Assembly: GCF_019195455.1 (NCBI RefSeq)
Contig: NZ_JAIMBW010000001.1
Location: 4,182,001 to 4,246,000, forward strand
DNA length: 64,000 nucleotides
Direction: 5' to 3'
Source: Gymnodinialimonas phycosphaerae
GTDB taxonomy: Bacteria > Pseudomonadota > Alphaproteobacteria > Rhodobacterales > Rhodobacteraceae
Position 1 is the first letter of the stretch. Every line of letters begins with the position of its first letter. The notes under the pieces were generated by a model. The model had not been told where the DNA came from, searched no databases, and worked only from the letters and a program-made list of their open reading frames with translations. The translations under genes were made by a program, and so were the position numbers. This document shows positions 15,806-25,164 of this stretch, in pieces.

Positions 15806-17290
15806 CTACCACCAACGCGTCGGCTTTTCCACAAAGCCCGCAGCGGTTTCCAGGGCATAGGCGGTGTTCAGCAGTTCGCCTTCTTCCCAGGGCTTGCCGA
15901 TCAGCTGCAAACCCAACGGCAAGCCGTCGCGATCCAGCCCCGTTGGCACGGCTACGCCCGGCAGACCCGCAAGGTTCACCGTCACGGTGAACACGTCGTT
16001 GAGGTACATTTCCACCGGGTCGGAGACCTGTTTGCCCAATTCGAAAGCCGCGCTTGGGGTGGCGGGTGTCAAGATCGCATCGACGCCCGCTGCGAAAACC
16101 TCATCGAAGTCGCGCTTGATCAGCGCGCGCACGCGGCGGGCGCGGTTGTAATAGGCGTCGTAGAAGCCAGCGGATAGCACGTAAGTGCCGACCATGACGC
16201 GGCGCTGCACCTCGGCCCCGAAGCCTTCGGCGCGGGTCTTTTCGTACATCTCGGTGATGCCGTCGCCCGGTGCCAGTTTGGCACGGTAGCCGAAGCGCAC
16301 ACCATCATAACGCGCAAGGTTCGACGACGCCTCGGCGGGGGCGATCACGTAGTAGGCGGGTAGGGCGTATTTCGTGTGGGGCAGGCTGATATCGCGGATC
16401 TCCGCGCCTGCGTCCTTCAGCATCGCGGTGCCATCGGCCCACAATTTCTCGATCTCGGCGGGCATCCCGTCCATCCGGTATTCTTTGGGAATGCCAATGA
16501 CGATGCCTTTGACGTTGCCGGTCAGCATGGATTCGAAATCCGGCACGCCATGGTTGGCAGAGGTGCTGTCCTTCGCGTCATGGCCCATCATCGCCCGGCC
16601 CATGATGGCCGCATCGCGCACCGTCTTGGTCATTGGTCCGGCCTGGTCGAGGGACGAGGCGAAGGCCACGATCCCCCAGCGAGAGCACCGCCCATACGTG
16701 GGCTTCAATCCGACCGTGCCGGTAAAGGCCGCAGGCTGACGAATGGACCCGCCGGTATCCGTACCGGTCGCCGCAAGGCACAAGTCCGCGGCAACAGCGC
16801 TGGCCGAGCCGCCCGAAGACCCGCCCGGCGTCAGCGCCGCGTCGGAATTGCCCGCGCGCCAGGGGTTCACCGCATTGCCGTAAACCGAGGTCTCGTTCGA
16901 CGAGCCCATGGCGAATTCGTCCATGTTCAACTTGCCCAACATGACCGCACCGGCATCGCGCAACTTGCCCGAAACGGTGGATTCGTATTCCGGCTTGAAC
17001 CCTTCAAGAATCTTGGAGGCGGCCTGGGAGGGCACGCCTTCGGTGCAAAACAAGTCTTTGATGCCCACGGGGATGCCGCACATGTCGGGGGCATCCCCCG
17101 CTGCGATCCGCTTGTCGGCAGCCGCGGCACGTTCCAGCGCCAGCTCGGGCGTCTTGTGCGCGAAGGCCCCAAGCGCGTCTGCGGCGTCGATCGCGGACAG
17201 GCATGCCTGCGTCAGGTCGACCGATGTGACCTCCCCTGTGCGCAGGGCGTCACGGGCGGCGGCGATGGTCAAAGCATTCAAATCAGACAT
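15806..17290 (-). CDS. gatA: aspartyl/glutamyl-tRNA amidotransferase subunit A
   Basis: 494 residues, an amidase-signature protein. The Ser-cisSer-Lys triad is visible: [10 protein letters not shown] (Lys), [15 protein letters not shown] and [14 protein letters not shown]. The C-terminal [31 protein letters not shown] is characteristic. It supplies ammonia from glutamine to GatB to convert mischarged Glu-tRNA-Gln or Asp-tRNA-Asn. Its start overlaps the gatC stop by one base (TAATG). gatB is not in this window. Confidence 0.96.
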   Translation of the reverse strand: MSDLNALTIAAARDALRTGEVTSVDLTQACLSAIDAADALGAFAHKTPELALERAAAADKRIAAGDAPDMCGIPVGIKDLFCTEGVPSQAASKILEGFKPEYESTVSGKLRDAGAVMLGKLNMDEFAMGSSNETSVYGNAVNPWRAGNSDAALTPGGSSGGSASAVAADLCLAATGTDTGGSIRQPAAFTGTVGLKPTYGRCSRWGIVAFASSLDQAGPMTKTVRDAAIMGRAMMGHDAKDSTSANHGVPDFESMLTGNVKGIVIGIPKEYRMDGMPAEIEKLWADGTAMLKDAGAEIRDISLPHTKYALPAYYVIAPAEASSNLARYDGVRFGYRAKLAPGDGITEMYEKTRAEGFGAEVQRRVMVGTYVLSAGFYDAYYNRARRVRALIKRDFDEVFAAGVDAILTPATPSAAFELGKQVSDPVEMYLNDVFTVTVNLAGLPGVAVPTGLDRDGLPLGLQLIGKPWEEGELLNTAYALETAAGFVEKPTRWW

Positions 17291-17577
17291 TATTCAACTA
17301 CCTTCGGGACCGAGAAGAAGCCTTCGCGCGCGTCGGGCGCGTTGGCCAGAACCTTGGCCTGCTGGTTGCCATCCGTCACCACGTCTTCGCGGCGGGGCAG
17401 GGCCATCGGCGTGACCGAGACCATGGGCTCCACGCCCTCCACATCCACTTCTTCAAGCTGTTCGATGAACCCGAGGATCGCGTTGAATTCCTGCGCCAGG
17501 GCAGGCAGCGCGTCGTCTTCAACCTTGATACGGGCAAGCTTGGCGACCTTTGCGGCGGTCGCTACATCGATGGACAT
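17290..17577 (-). CDS. gatC: aspartyl/glutamyl-tRNA amidotransferase subunit C
   Basis: 95 residues, normal GatC length, with [42 protein letters not shown] and the downstream LPRREDVV motif. GatC wraps around and stabilises the GatAB amidotransferase. It is first gene of gatCA, with one base of overlap to gatA. Confidence 0.95.
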   Translation of the reverse strand: MSIDVATAAKVAKLARIKVEDDALPALAQEFNAILGFIEQLEEVDVEGVEPMVSVTPMALPRREDVVTDGNQQAKVLANAPDAREGFFSVPKVVE

Positions 17578-17737
17578 CGGCCAAATCCTCTCGTGAAATC
17601 ATGGGCGGTTTACCTGCGGGCGCGGGGTGTCGCAAGCGCGGCGCGGGGCGTCGTCCACGATTTTCACATCCGCGCCCCAGTTTCGTCCAATTGTGACGGC
17701 ATTCCGACGGTGTCGAAGCCAAGAACTGGGTCCCTTC

Positions 17738-17977
17738 ATGATACATAAGACCGAAATCGATCTGCGCGACATCTCGCGTGTTGTGATGTCCGGGACCGCT
17801 TCCTATCTGGCCGTTCACTACTTCCTGCTGCCGCAGCTTGTGCACTGGGGCGTGAGCTTTCCGACGTACTTTTACATCGGCGTGGTCGTGACGGGCGGGC
17901 TCGCGGTTGTGATCAACCTGCTTTTTCAGGCCCGTGACAAGGCCGCCCCTCGGCCGGACTTGCACCCGGCCGAATAG
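17738..17977 (+). CDS. small membrane protein of unknown function
   Basis: 79 residues. Two hydrophobic segments (about 17-35, SGTASYLAVHYFLLPQL, and 42-63, YFYIGVVVTGGLAVVINLLF) suggest two membrane helices with a short periplasmic loop. The N-terminus is polar and the C-terminus charged. No family recognised. The ATG follows a weak purine-rich stretch. It stands alone between divergent gatC and the convergent acetyltransferase gene. Confidence 0.6.
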   Translation: MIHKTEIDLRDISRVVMSGTASYLAVHYFLLPQLVHWGVSFPTYFYIGVVVTGGLAVVINLLFQARDKAAPRPDLHPAE

Positions 17978-18107
17978 GCAACGCCTAGCTTCTCTCTTGC
18001 TCAAGTCCGCTCGATTGCCCGCCCGCCTGTGCCGTTCGGCAGGCGTCGGGCCCATCGATTCGCGACCGTCTTGGGCGCAGAGGGCCGCGATCCATCATCA
18101 TTTCATG

Positions 18108-18611
18108 TCACAGCGGTCGGATCATTTCGACAGCGGGGAAGCCTATTCCGGGGCGCAGGCGGATCTCGATCTCGCCCCGCCGCTGGAACCCCATGGAGGC
18201 GTAGAACGGCTCTGCGGTGCGGGTTGATTGGCACATCATCCACCGCACGCCCGACATGCGCGCGGCGCGAAAGCTGCGCTCCAGCAGGGCACGCGCCAGA
18301 CCGCGGCGCAGGGCCTTGGGGTGGGTCACAACATGGCGGATATGGCCTACGTCACGGGGGCCGACACCGCCCTGCGGCGCGCCATGGGTCCAGCCGCCCG
18401 CCGCCAGCGGGCCGTCGTCATCCTCGGCAATGTAGTAGGTGCCCGATCGCAGCAGCTCGGGTTGTGCGCGGGTGATCAGCGGCAGGCATGTGACAAGCGT
18501 CGACGGCGCGTAGTCGGGCTTCAGAAGCACCGGATAGCTCGCTGCCAAAAGCGCATCCACACGGGCCAGGTCGCCCGTGTTTGTTGCGCGTATCGTCATC
18601 TCATGCACCAT
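18108..18611 (-). CDS. GNAT family N-acetyltransferase
   Basis: 167 residues. The GNAT core is visible: PLAAGGWTHG, then VGHIRHVVTHPKALRRGLARALLERSF, the acetyl-CoA pyrophosphate-binding R-R-G-L-A/G loop, and the C-terminal FYASMGFQRRGEIEIRL. The acceptor substrate is unknown. GGAGG sits 8 bases before ATG 18611, which I prefer to the inner ATG 18599. Confidence 0.85.
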   Translation of the reverse strand: MVHEMTIRATNTGDLARVDALLAASYPVLLKPDYAPSTLVTCLPLITRAQPELLRSGTYYIAEDDDGPLAAGGWTHGAPQGGVGPRDVGHIRHVVTHPKALRRGLARALLERSFRAARMSGVRWMMCQSTRTAEPFYASMGFQRRGEIEIRLRPGIGFPAVEMIRPL

Positions 18612-18667
18612 GGCTGGTTCCTCCCGTTTGCCATTGGCTTGCCTGGAGTCGAAAGACGTTCAGGCAA

Positions 18668-18704
18668 AGAAAAAGGGCCGCGTCGATTGCTCGGCGCGGC
18701 CCTT
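18668..18704 (-). terminator. intrinsic terminator of rpmG
   Basis: Arms AAGGGCCGCG (18673-18682) and CGCGGCCCTT (18695-18704) form a 10-bp stem. On the minus strand this is followed by TTTTTCTTT, the expected U-tract 25 bases beyond the L33 stop codon. Confidence 0.85.
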
Positions 18705-18728
18705 GATGTCTTGTGTTTCGAAGATGGC

Positions 18729-18896
18729 TTACTTGATCTTGCCTTCTTTGTACTCGACATGCTTGCGCACCACGGGGTCGTACTTTCGTACGACCATTTT
18801 CTCGGTCATCGTGCGCGCGTTCTTCTTGGCCACGTAGAAGTGACCCGTGCCGGCGGACGAGTTGAGACGGATCTTGATCGTTGTTGGCTTCGCCAT
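18729..18896 (-). CDS. rpmG: 50S ribosomal protein L33
   Basis: 55 residues: [20 protein letters not shown], then [23 protein letters not shown] and [12 protein letters not shown], the typical bL33 sequence of alphaproteobacteria. This is the zinc-free form: the CxxC pairs are absent. AAGGAGCC lies just upstream of the ATG. It is monocistronic with its own intrinsic terminator. Confidence 0.97.
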   Translation of the reverse strand: MAKPTTIKIRLNSSAGTGHFYVAKKNARTMTEKMVVRKYDPVVRKHVEYKEGKIK

Positions 18897-19053
18897 GGAG
18901 AGGCTCCTTAGTGTCGGGGCGGAGGGCTATCGCCGCTCACGCAGTGTTCATGTAGAGCGCGCCTTGTACCCCGGCCATGGGGGGAGTCAACACTCAAATG
19001 CCCATGGAGGGGAAACTGCGGTCATCATGGGCCCATTCGGACGGACGGGAAAC

Positions 19054-19083
19054 GAAAAAGGGCCGCAGTGATGCGGCCCTTTC
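19054..19083 (-). terminator. intrinsic terminator after the Bax1-inhibitor-like gene
   Basis: The stem AAAGGGCCGCA / TGCGGCCCTTT with a 4-base loop is followed on the minus strand by TTTTTCGTTT. It lies about 20 bases after the stop codon at 19104 and closely resembles the rpmG terminator. Confidence 0.85.
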
Positions 19084-19103
19084 CAATGGAGTATTCCGTC
19101 AGC

Positions 19104-19862
19104 TTACTCGCGGTTGCCCAGGAAGCTTAGGATGATCAAGAACATGTTGATGAACGACATGTAGAGGTTCAGCGCGCCCATGATTGCGGACTTCGCCAGC
19201 CACTCGCTGTCGCCATGCTGTGCGTGATCGATGTAGTCCTGCTTGATCGTCTGCGTGTGGTAGGCGGTGAGGCCCGCAAACACCAGAAGCAGCAGCGCGG
19301 ACAGCGCCAGATCAAAGCCGGGGATCACGATGCCCCAGAACGCCGACAAGGCAAAGGACAGCAGCATCAGCACGATACCACCGATCAGACCCATGATCAG
19401 GAACGCGCCCCAACCAGAGATGTCTTTCTTGGTCGCGTAGCCCCAAAGGCTGAGGCCCGCGAAGGCGATTGACGTCACAAGGAACGACTGGATGATCGAT
19501 GCGCCGGTGAAGACGGCGAAGATGTAGCTGATCGACATGCCCATTACGGCGGCGAAGGCGTAGAAAAACAACTGCGCTGCCGCAGACGACGCGCGGGTGA
19601 TGATCGCGCCGAAGGCGAAGATCATGCCGAGGGGGGCAAACATCACGATCCACCCTAGAATCGTAGGCTGCAGCGTCACCGGATCGTTCAGGATCGACAG
19701 AAGCGCCGGGTTTGACCCGAACGCCCAAGCGGCGGCAAAGGTGATCAACAGGCCGATCGACATCGTGCCGTAGACCTTGTTCATATGGGCGCGCAGGCCC
19801 TGGTCGATCTCCGCGGCGGAGCCGGCCATGCCTTGGGAACGCATCGTCTGATAGTCAGCCAT
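19104..19862 (-). CDS. Bax inhibitor-1/YccA family membrane protein
   Basis: 252 residues with seven hydrophobic helices. The family features are the N-terminal GLRAHMNKVYGTMSIGLLITFAAAWAFG, a central AAQLFFYAFAAVMGMSISYIF, and the C-terminal YHTQTIKQDYIDHAQHGDSEWLAKSAIMGALNLYMSFINMFLIIL with conserved acidic residues. Bacterial members are pH-sensitive calcium-leak-type channels or modulators of FtsH. ATG 19862 is preferred because GGAGGT lies 4 bases upstream. Confidence 0.9.
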   Translation of the reverse strand: MADYQTMRSQGMAGSAAEIDQGLRAHMNKVYGTMSIGLLITFAAAWAFGSNPALLSILNDPVTLQPTILGWIVMFAPLGMIFAFGAIITRASSAAAQLFFYAFAAVMGMSISYIFAVFTGASIIQSFLVTSIAFAGLSLWGYATKKDISGWGAFLIMGLIGGIVLMLLSFALSAFWGIVIPGFDLALSALLLLVFAGLTAYHTQTIKQDYIDHAQHGDSEWLAKSAIMGALNLYMSFINMFLIILSFLGNRE

Positions 19863-19948
19863 GGGTACCTCCAAATAACTGCGGGCTCGGTGATCGAGCC
19901 TCTCGCGAAAGCATATTGGGTAGAATACGGCTTTTTTCAAGCAAACGA

Positions 19949-19987
19949 CCCCTGCAGGTGCTGCAAGGGTCGATAGTTTTTTCCTAT
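19949..19987. terminator. intergenic hairpin, candidate terminator
   Basis: Arms CGACCCCTGCAG and CTGCAAGGGTCG flank a short loop. T-rich runs occur on the plus side (ATAGTTTTTT) and a weaker one on the minus side. It may terminate the short DUF1127 transcript from the right; no plus-strand gene ends nearby. Confidence 0.45.
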
Positions 19988-20006
19988 GGTGGGGCCTGCG
20001 GATGCC

Positions 20007-20285
20007 TTAGCGCCGCCAGGTGTGCGGCACATCCCAGATCGGGCGCTTCACTTCTTGCGCGATCTCGGCGTCGCTCAACCCGATGTCGTGGCGCAGGTGA
20101 TCGGGGAGGCGGTCAAGGTGCTGACGCTGGCGCCAGACGCCGAGAAGGCGTTGCAGCAACGTCAATTGAACCTTGGGTGCGCAGGCCGCCACGGCACGGG
20201 AGAGAGAGGCCTGTTGCGGGCGGGAGAGGGGCAAATGTGCCACGGCGCTTCCTTTTATTTTTGTGACGAAGTGTGCTTCCGTCAT
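20007..20285 (-). CDS. DUF1127 domain small protein
   Basis: 92 residues. The C-terminal 45 residues carry the DUF1127 pattern: LLGVWRQRQHLDRLPDHLRHDIGLSDAEIAQEVKRPIWDVP. The N-terminal half is basic and unrecognised. DUF1127 proteins in alphaproteobacteria are small Arg-rich proteins tied to phosphate/carbon metabolism and RNA turnover, and often lie divergent to a LysR gene, as here (next gene starts at 20366). The shared intergenic region is A/T-rich and likely holds the LysR operator. Confidence 0.8.
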   Translation of the reverse strand: MTEAHFVTKIKGSAVAHLPLSRPQQASLSRAVAACAPKVQLTLLQRLLGVWRQRQHLDRLPDHLRHDIGLSDAEIAQEVKRPIWDVPHTWRR

Positions 20286-20365
20286 TCCGATGTGTGATGT
20301 ATAGACGAGAGATCCACATTTTGATAGTGAATGTTATTGAAGTTTATTATCACGGGAATTGATGG
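20286..20365. promoter_or_regulatory. divergent promoter region, DUF1127 / LysR
   Basis: 80 bases, markedly more A/T-rich than the surroundings, between two divergent starts. It contains the imperfect dyad TTTTGATAGTGAATGTTATTG. LysR regulators normally bind such sites (T-N11-A) to control the divergent gene. Confidence 0.4.
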
Positions 20366-21220
20366 ATGGCGCGAAACCTTGATCTTACAGCTTTGCGGGC
20401 CTTCGTGACGGTCGTGGATGCAGGGGGCGTTACGAAAGCCTCGGGCTTTCTGAACCTGACGCAATCGGCGGTCTCGATGCAGCTCAAGCGTCTGGAAGAG
20501 GCGCTGGACGTGGCGCTGTTCGACCGCACGACGCGCAAGCTGCACCTCACCGGCGCAGGAGAGCAGATGTTGGGATATGCGCGTCGGATGCTGGAGTTGA
20601 ACGACGAAGTTCTGGGCCGCCTGACCGCCACGGAGTTCGAGGGCGAGATCCTTCTTGGCGCGCCCCACGACGTTGTCTATCCGGCGATCCCGGAGGTCCT
20701 GCAACGGTTCAACGTTGCCTATCCCCGCATGCGTGTGACGCTTCTGTCGATGGGAACCCTGAACCTCAAGGCCGCGATGGAACGTGGCGAGGCGGATGTG
20801 ATTCTAACGACAGAAGAAGACGTGGATCGCGGCGGAGAGACCCTGCTGGAGCGGCCCATGGTGTGGGTGGGCGCGAAAGAGGGCCAGATGTGGAAGCAAC
20901 GCCCCCTGCGGCTTGCCCTGGAAGACGCCTGCATCTTTCGCGGCCCCGCCTTGGCGGCGCTCGACGCGGCGGGGATCCCGTGGGAGGTCGGCGTGGAGGC
21001 CGACTCAATCCGCACGGTAGAGGCCACGGTCAGCGCGGATCTGGCCGTCCACGCGGTGATCGAAGGGACCGAATCGCCCTATACCGCGATAATCCCGCAT
21101 CACGGTGCCCTGCCGACGCTGCCGCGCATTCGCATCAACATGTACCGCTCGGAGTTGTCGCGATCCGAGCCTGTGGACGCGTTGGTGAACCTGATCCGGC
21201 AGGCCTTCCACGCCATCTAG
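20366..21220 (+). CDS. LysR-family transcriptional regulator
   Basis: 284 residues. N-terminal winged helix: LTALRAFVTVVDAGGVTKASGFLNLTQSAVSMQLKRLEEALDVALFDRTTRKLHLTGAGEQML, the standard LysR HTH. A periplasmic-binding-like effector domain follows (from about 90). It is divergent from a DUF1127 gene, an arrangement repeated many times in Rhodobacterales and implying direct control of that neighbour. The effector is unknown. Confidence 0.92.
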   Translation: MARNLDLTALRAFVTVVDAGGVTKASGFLNLTQSAVSMQLKRLEEALDVALFDRTTRKLHLTGAGEQMLGYARRMLELNDEVLGRLTATEFEGEILLGAPHDVVYPAIPEVLQRFNVAYPRMRVTLLSMGTLNLKAAMERGEADVILTTEEDVDRGGETLLERPMVWVGAKEGQMWKQRPLRLALEDACIFRGPALAALDAAGIPWEVGVEADSIRTVEATVSADLAVHAVIEGTESPYTAIIPHHGALPTLPRIRINMYRSELSRSEPVDALVNLIRQAFHAI

Positions 21221-21226
21221 AGCTGC

Positions 21227-22186
21227 CTAAATCGTCACGACGACCTTGCCTGACACTTTGCGTGACCGCAAAAGCTCCAGCGCGTCGGCGGCGTCGCTTA
21301 GCGGTCGTTGCGCGCCGATGTGGGGCAATAGCTGTCCCGCCTCATACATCTGCATCAGGTCGGCAAGGCTGGCGGCCAGGCGCTCGGGTGCCCATTTCAG
21401 GTAGCCGCCCCAGTAAAAGCCGATAGCGTCGATGTTCTTGACCAACAGGTGGTTGGCCGGAATCTGAGGGACGTCGCCGCTGGCGAACCCGATGACGATC
21501 AGCCGCCCGCCGGGGTTCGTCGCCCGCATCGCGGCCTTGAAGCCGTCACCGCCCACCGCATCGTAGACCACATCAGCGCCGCCAAGGGCTTTCACCTCGG
21601 CCCTGAGATCGGCAGTGTCGCTATCGATCACATGGGTCGCGCCTGCGGCCTTCGCGACGGCGAGCTTGTCGGCGCCGCGCGCGACCGCAATCACCTCGGC
21701 CCCCATCGCGGCGCCCAATTCCACCGCCGTCAGGCCCACGCCGCCTGCGGCCCCCAGAACCAATAAACGCTCGCCCTTTTGCAGCCGTGCACGGTCCGTC
21801 AGGGCCAGATGTGACGTGCCATAGGCGACAAGGAACCCCGCCGCTTCATTGAACGGCATGGAGTCCGGGATCACCACGCAGCGCGCGGCGGAAAAAACTC
21901 CCGCCTCTGCCAATCCGCCCGAGCCCTCGAACACCGCCACGCGGCTGCCGAGCGCTGGCGCGGTGACGCCTTCGCCCAAGGCCTCCACCACGCCGGCGAT
22001 CTCCATACCCAAGGTAAAGGGCGGGGCGGGCGTCTCCTGGTAGGTGCCTTTGGCCATCAAGAGATCCGCGAAGTTCAGCCCGCAGGCGTGGATGCGGATG
22101 CGCACCTGGCCGGGGCCGGGCACGGGCTCGGGCAGATCCTTAATCTTGGGGGGCACCCCGTGATCGCTTACCACGAATGCGCGCAT
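21227..22186 (-). CDS. zinc-independent quinone oxidoreductase (MDR family)
   Basis: 319 residues. GroES-like N-terminus (PGPGQVRIRIHACGLNFADLLMAKGTYQ) and a Rossmann NADPH domain (LLVLGAAGGVGLTAVELGAAMGAEVIAVARG; AAGGVG motif). The absence of the zinc-site Cys/His and the GLNFADL motif assign it to the NADPH:quinone reductase group of medium-chain dehydrogenases. ATG 22186 has GGAGG upstream; longer forms are not needed. It lies convergent to the LysR gene, six bases apart. The physiological acceptor is unknown. Confidence 0.88.
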   Translation of the reverse strand: MRAFVVSDHGVPPKIKDLPEPVPGPGQVRIRIHACGLNFADLLMAKGTYQETPAPPFTLGMEIAGVVEALGEGVTAPALGSRVAVFEGSGGLAEAGVFSAARCVVIPDSMPFNEAAGFLVAYGTSHLALTDRARLQKGERLLVLGAAGGVGLTAVELGAAMGAEVIAVARGADKLAVAKAAGATHVIDSDTADLRAEVKALGGADVVYDAVGGDGFKAAMRATNPGGRLIVIGFASGDVPQIPANHLLVKNIDAIGFYWGGYLKWAPERLAASLADLMQMYEAGQLLPHIGAQRPLSDAADALELLRSRKVSGKVVVTI

Positions 22187-22395
22187 GGTCGCCTCCTGTC
22201 GCAGAGTATTCCCCTTGGTCCTAACGGCTTGCCGCCCGCGCCGCCAGATGCCTGATGTTTTTCGCACAACCTGCCATTGAATTGGCAAGGCCGGGAACTA
22301 CCCTAGATGTCACGATGTGGCGCCGCCTTCAGACAGCAGCGCAGGAAAACAAGGCTTCGACAGCAACGACCCTTGCCCTTTTCAGGGAGACGCCC

Positions 22396-22776
22396 GTGAC
22401 ACACCCCGTGGACGTACATGTAGGTAAACGCATCCGCCAGCGCCGTTGGATGGTAGGTCGAACGCAGCAGCAGTTGGCCGAAACCGTTGGTATCAAGTTC
22501 CAGCAAATCCAGAAATATGAAACCGGGATGAACCGTGTTTCGGCGTCTCGGCTTTGGGACATCGGCGCGGCGCTGGACGTGCCCGTCGCCTATTTCTTCG
22601 AAGGCATGGGCCAGGCCGAAGAAGCCGCCACCAGCGCCACCGGAGAGGTCCTGCCAGGCGATCTTCTGGGGGACCGCGAGGCGTTGGAACTGGTTCGGTC
22701 CTACTACGCGATCCCGGAAAACCAGCGGCGCCGCCTGTTCGATCTGGCGCGGGTATTGTCGGACGCCGCCGCCTGA
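22396..22776 (+). CDS. XRE-family HTH regulator
   Basis: 126 residues starting with GTG, 6 bases after GGGAG. The HTH spans residues about 11-65: VGKRIRQRRWMVGRTQQQLAETVGIKFQQIQKYETGMNRVSASRLWDIGAALDVPVAYFFEG. The C-terminal helix (ALELVRSYYAIPENQRRRLFDLARVLSDAA) is the usual dimer tail. This well-conserved rhodobacterial type is sometimes linked to stress or polyhydroxyalkanoate control, but its targets here are unknown. Confidence 0.88.
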   Translation: MTHPVDVHVGKRIRQRRWMVGRTQQQLAETVGIKFQQIQKYETGMNRVSASRLWDIGAALDVPVAYFFEGMGQAEEAATSATGEVLPGDLLGDREALELVRSYYAIPENQRRRLFDLARVLSDAAA

Positions 22777-22838
22777 ACCTTGACGCCTGCGCGCCCGCCG
22801 TGTCACGCCCGCCCCTGAATGGATCGCGAGGGATTGGG

Positions 22839-23636
22839 ATGGCGGATCAAGAGGCATTGATGGAAACGGCCCACGCCATGGCCGACGCCGCCCGCGCGGC
22901 GATCCTGCCGCATTTCCGGCGGGGCGGTTTGGGAACGATTTCCAAGGAAGTCGACAGCTATGACCCGGTGACCGTCGCTGACCGCGCCGCAGAGGCCGCC
23001 ATGCGCGCCGTCTTGGCCGAGCAGCGACCAGACGATGCGATCCTGGGCGAGGAAGAAGGCACGCAAGAGGGCACGAGCGGCCTGACGTGGGTTCTCGACC
23101 CGATCGACGGGACGCGCGGGTTCATCTCCGGCACGCCCACATGGGGTGTTTTGATCGCGTTGTGTGATGCGTCGGGTCCGATTTACGCCATCATCGACCA
23201 ACCCTACATCGGCGAACGGTTCGAGGGCGGCTTCGGGCGCGCCTTGGTGGCGGGTCCCTTGGGGGAGGCCGCGTTGGGGGTGGAACCGGCGGCCACGTTG
23301 GCAGAGGCCACCTTGTTCACGACCTTCCCCGAAGTGGGCAGCCTGGCCGAGCGCCGCGCGTTCGATGCCGTGCGTGACCGGGTTCAACTCACCCGCTATG
23401 GCTGCGACTGCTACGCCTACGCGATGCTGGCGGCGGGTCAGATCGACCTGGTGATCGAGGCGGGCTTGCAAAGCTACGACATCGCCGCCCCGGTGGCGCT
23501 GATACAGGCGGCAGGAGGCGTGATCACGAATTGGGAAGGCGGCCCGGTCCACGGGGGCGGGCGCGTCATTGCGGCGTCCTCGTCCGCTTTGCATGCCGAG
23601 GCGATGGCATTGGTGAAGGGGGCTTTGAATGTCTGA
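22839..23636 (+). CDS. hisN: inositol-monophosphatase-fold phosphatase, HisN-like
   Basis: 265 residues. Mg-dependent phosphatase motifs: ILGEEEGT (E-E), LDPIDGTRGFISGTPTWG (DPIDGT) and QSYDIAAPVALIQAAGGVITNWEGG (D-I-A-A). The DPIDGTRGFI-type sequence and size match the histidinol-phosphate phosphatase HisN of alphaproteobacteria; a generic inositol-monophosphatase role is the alternative. The ATG at 22839 lies in MADQEALMETAH. Its 3' end overlaps the deaminase gene start by 8 bases. Confidence 0.82.
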   Translation: MADQEALMETAHAMADAARAAILPHFRRGGLGTISKEVDSYDPVTVADRAAEAAMRAVLAEQRPDDAILGEEEGTQEGTSGLTWVLDPIDGTRGFISGTPTWGVLIALCDASGPIYAIIDQPYIGERFEGGFGRALVAGPLGEAALGVEPAATLAEATLFTTFPEVGSLAERRAFDAVRDRVQLTRYGCDCYAYAMLAAGQIDLVIEAGLQSYDIAAPVALIQAAGGVITNWEGGPVHGGGRVIAASSSALHAEAMALVKGALNV

Positions 23637-24972
23637 ATTGGTTCTGCGCAACGTGGCCCATTGCCTGACGATGGATGACGCGGGAAGCGAGGTGCGCGAC
23701 GCCGACATCCTGTTGCGTGACGGGAAGATTGTCGAGGTGGGGCAAGGGCTTGTGTCGAGCGCGCCGTCGCTTGATTGCCGCGATTGTCTGGTGACCCCGG
23801 GCCTTGTGAACACCCATCACCACTTGTTTCAAACGCTCACCCGCGCGGTGCCCGGCGCGCAGGACGCGGCACTGTTTGGCTGGCTGCAAACGCTCTACCC
23901 GATCTGGTCGCGGTTCACCCCGGACCATATGGAGACCTCTGCCGTCATCGGATTGGCCGAACTGGCCCTATCGGGCTGCACGACGTCCTCTGACCACATG
24001 TATCTGTTCCCGAATGGCGCACGATTGGACGACACCATCGCGGCGGCGGCACAGGTTGGCCTGCGGTTTCATCCCACCCGTGGCGCGATGTCTATCGGCG
24101 TGTCCGACGGTGGCTTGCCGCCAGATGCGCTGGTCGAAGGGGAGGCCGCGATCCTTGAAGATTGCCTGCGCGTCATCGATGCGTTCCACGACCCGTCACC
24201 GGGGTCCATGTGTCGGGTTGGCGTAGCACCCTGCTCGCCCTTCTCGGTCAGCCGCGAGTTGATGCGCGACGCGGCGATCCTGGCCCGCGACAAGGGCGTG
24301 ATGCTGCACACCCACTTGGCCGAAAACGACGAGGACATCGCCTATTCGCTGGAGAAATTCGGCTGCCGACCCGGCCAATATGCCGAGGATCTCGGCTGGA
24401 CCGGGGACGATGTGTGGCACGCCCATTGCGTCAAGCTTGATGGGTCCGAGATTGATCTGTTTGCCCGCTCGGGCACCGGGGTTGCCCATTGTCCGTGCTC
24501 CAATTGCCGGCTCGCGTCGGGCATCGCGCCGGTGCGGGCGATGCGGGACGCGGGGGTGAAGGTGGGCCTTGGCGTGGACGGATCGGCATCCAATGATGCC
24601 GGATCCCTGATCGACGAGGCGCGGCAGACGCTGCTGTTGCAGAGGGTGGCACGGGGGCCAGATGCCATGTCTGCCCGCGAGGCTTTGCGCATCGCCACGC
24701 GCGGCGGCGCCGAGGTTCTGGGCCGGGGTGCCGAGATCGGGCAGATCGCAGTGGGTTTCCGCGCCGACCTGGCGATCTGGGACATGTCGGGGGTAGAGGC
24801 GGCGGGCAGTTGGGACCTCGCGGCGTTGTTGCTGGCAGGCCCCCGCCGTGTGCGCGATCTGATCGTGGAGGGGCGCGTGGTGGTCCGAGACGGTGAAATG
24901 GCAACCCTTGATTTGGCGCCGCATCTCGCCCGCCAAAGGCACCTTGCGCGGGGCCTCGCTGAGGCGAGGTAA
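23629..24972 (+). CDS. 8-oxoguanine deaminase (amidohydrolase)
   Basis: 447 residues of the metal-dependent amidohydrolase superfamily. TPGLVNTHHHLFQTLTR supplies the HxH metal site, VMLHTHLAENDEDIAY a further His, VWHAHCVKLDGSEI the next, and VGLGVDGSASNDAGSLIDEAR the Asp. The NTHHHLFQTLTRAVPGAQ start and DGSASNDA motif are those of the 8-oxoguanine deaminase group, which turns 8-oxoguanine into urate; other purine or triazine deaminases are possible. The N-terminus overlaps hisN by 8 bases, so the two are co-translated. Confidence 0.85.
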   Translation: MSELVLRNVAHCLTMDDAGSEVRDADILLRDGKIVEVGQGLVSSAPSLDCRDCLVTPGLVNTHHHLFQTLTRAVPGAQDAALFGWLQTLYPIWSRFTPDHMETSAVIGLAELALSGCTTSSDHMYLFPNGARLDDTIAAAAQVGLRFHPTRGAMSIGVSDGGLPPDALVEGEAAILEDCLRVIDAFHDPSPGSMCRVGVAPCSPFSVSRELMRDAAILARDKGVMLHTHLAENDEDIAYSLEKFGCRPGQYAEDLGWTGDDVWHAHCVKLDGSEIDLFARSGTGVAHCPCSNCRLASGIAPVRAMRDAGVKVGLGVDGSASNDAGSLIDEARQTLLLQRVARGPDAMSAREALRIATRGGAEVLGRGAEIGQIAVGFRADLAIWDMSGVEAAGSWDLAALLLAGPRRVRDLIVEGRVVVRDGEMATLDLAPHLARQRHLARGLAEAR

Positions 24973-25164
24973 TTACCTTTTTGGAAGGCGAAAGTTGGAA
25001 TTTTCGTTGAATGGGACCAAAGGATTGATCTAATCCCATGTGCCGAATTTTTATCCCCAGCTTTATCCACAGGCTGTGATGTGCGATGTCGGGCCCTCTT
25101 GCTGCCTCCGCCACGCTCGGGCATTCTTCGTTCTATCGAGCAAACCTGAAAAAGGATCACGACC

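Noticed and set aside
24957..24982. Terminator overlapping the end of the 8-oxoguanine deaminase gene
   Set aside because: The stem lies mostly inside the coding end and the T-run is too far from it to be convincing.
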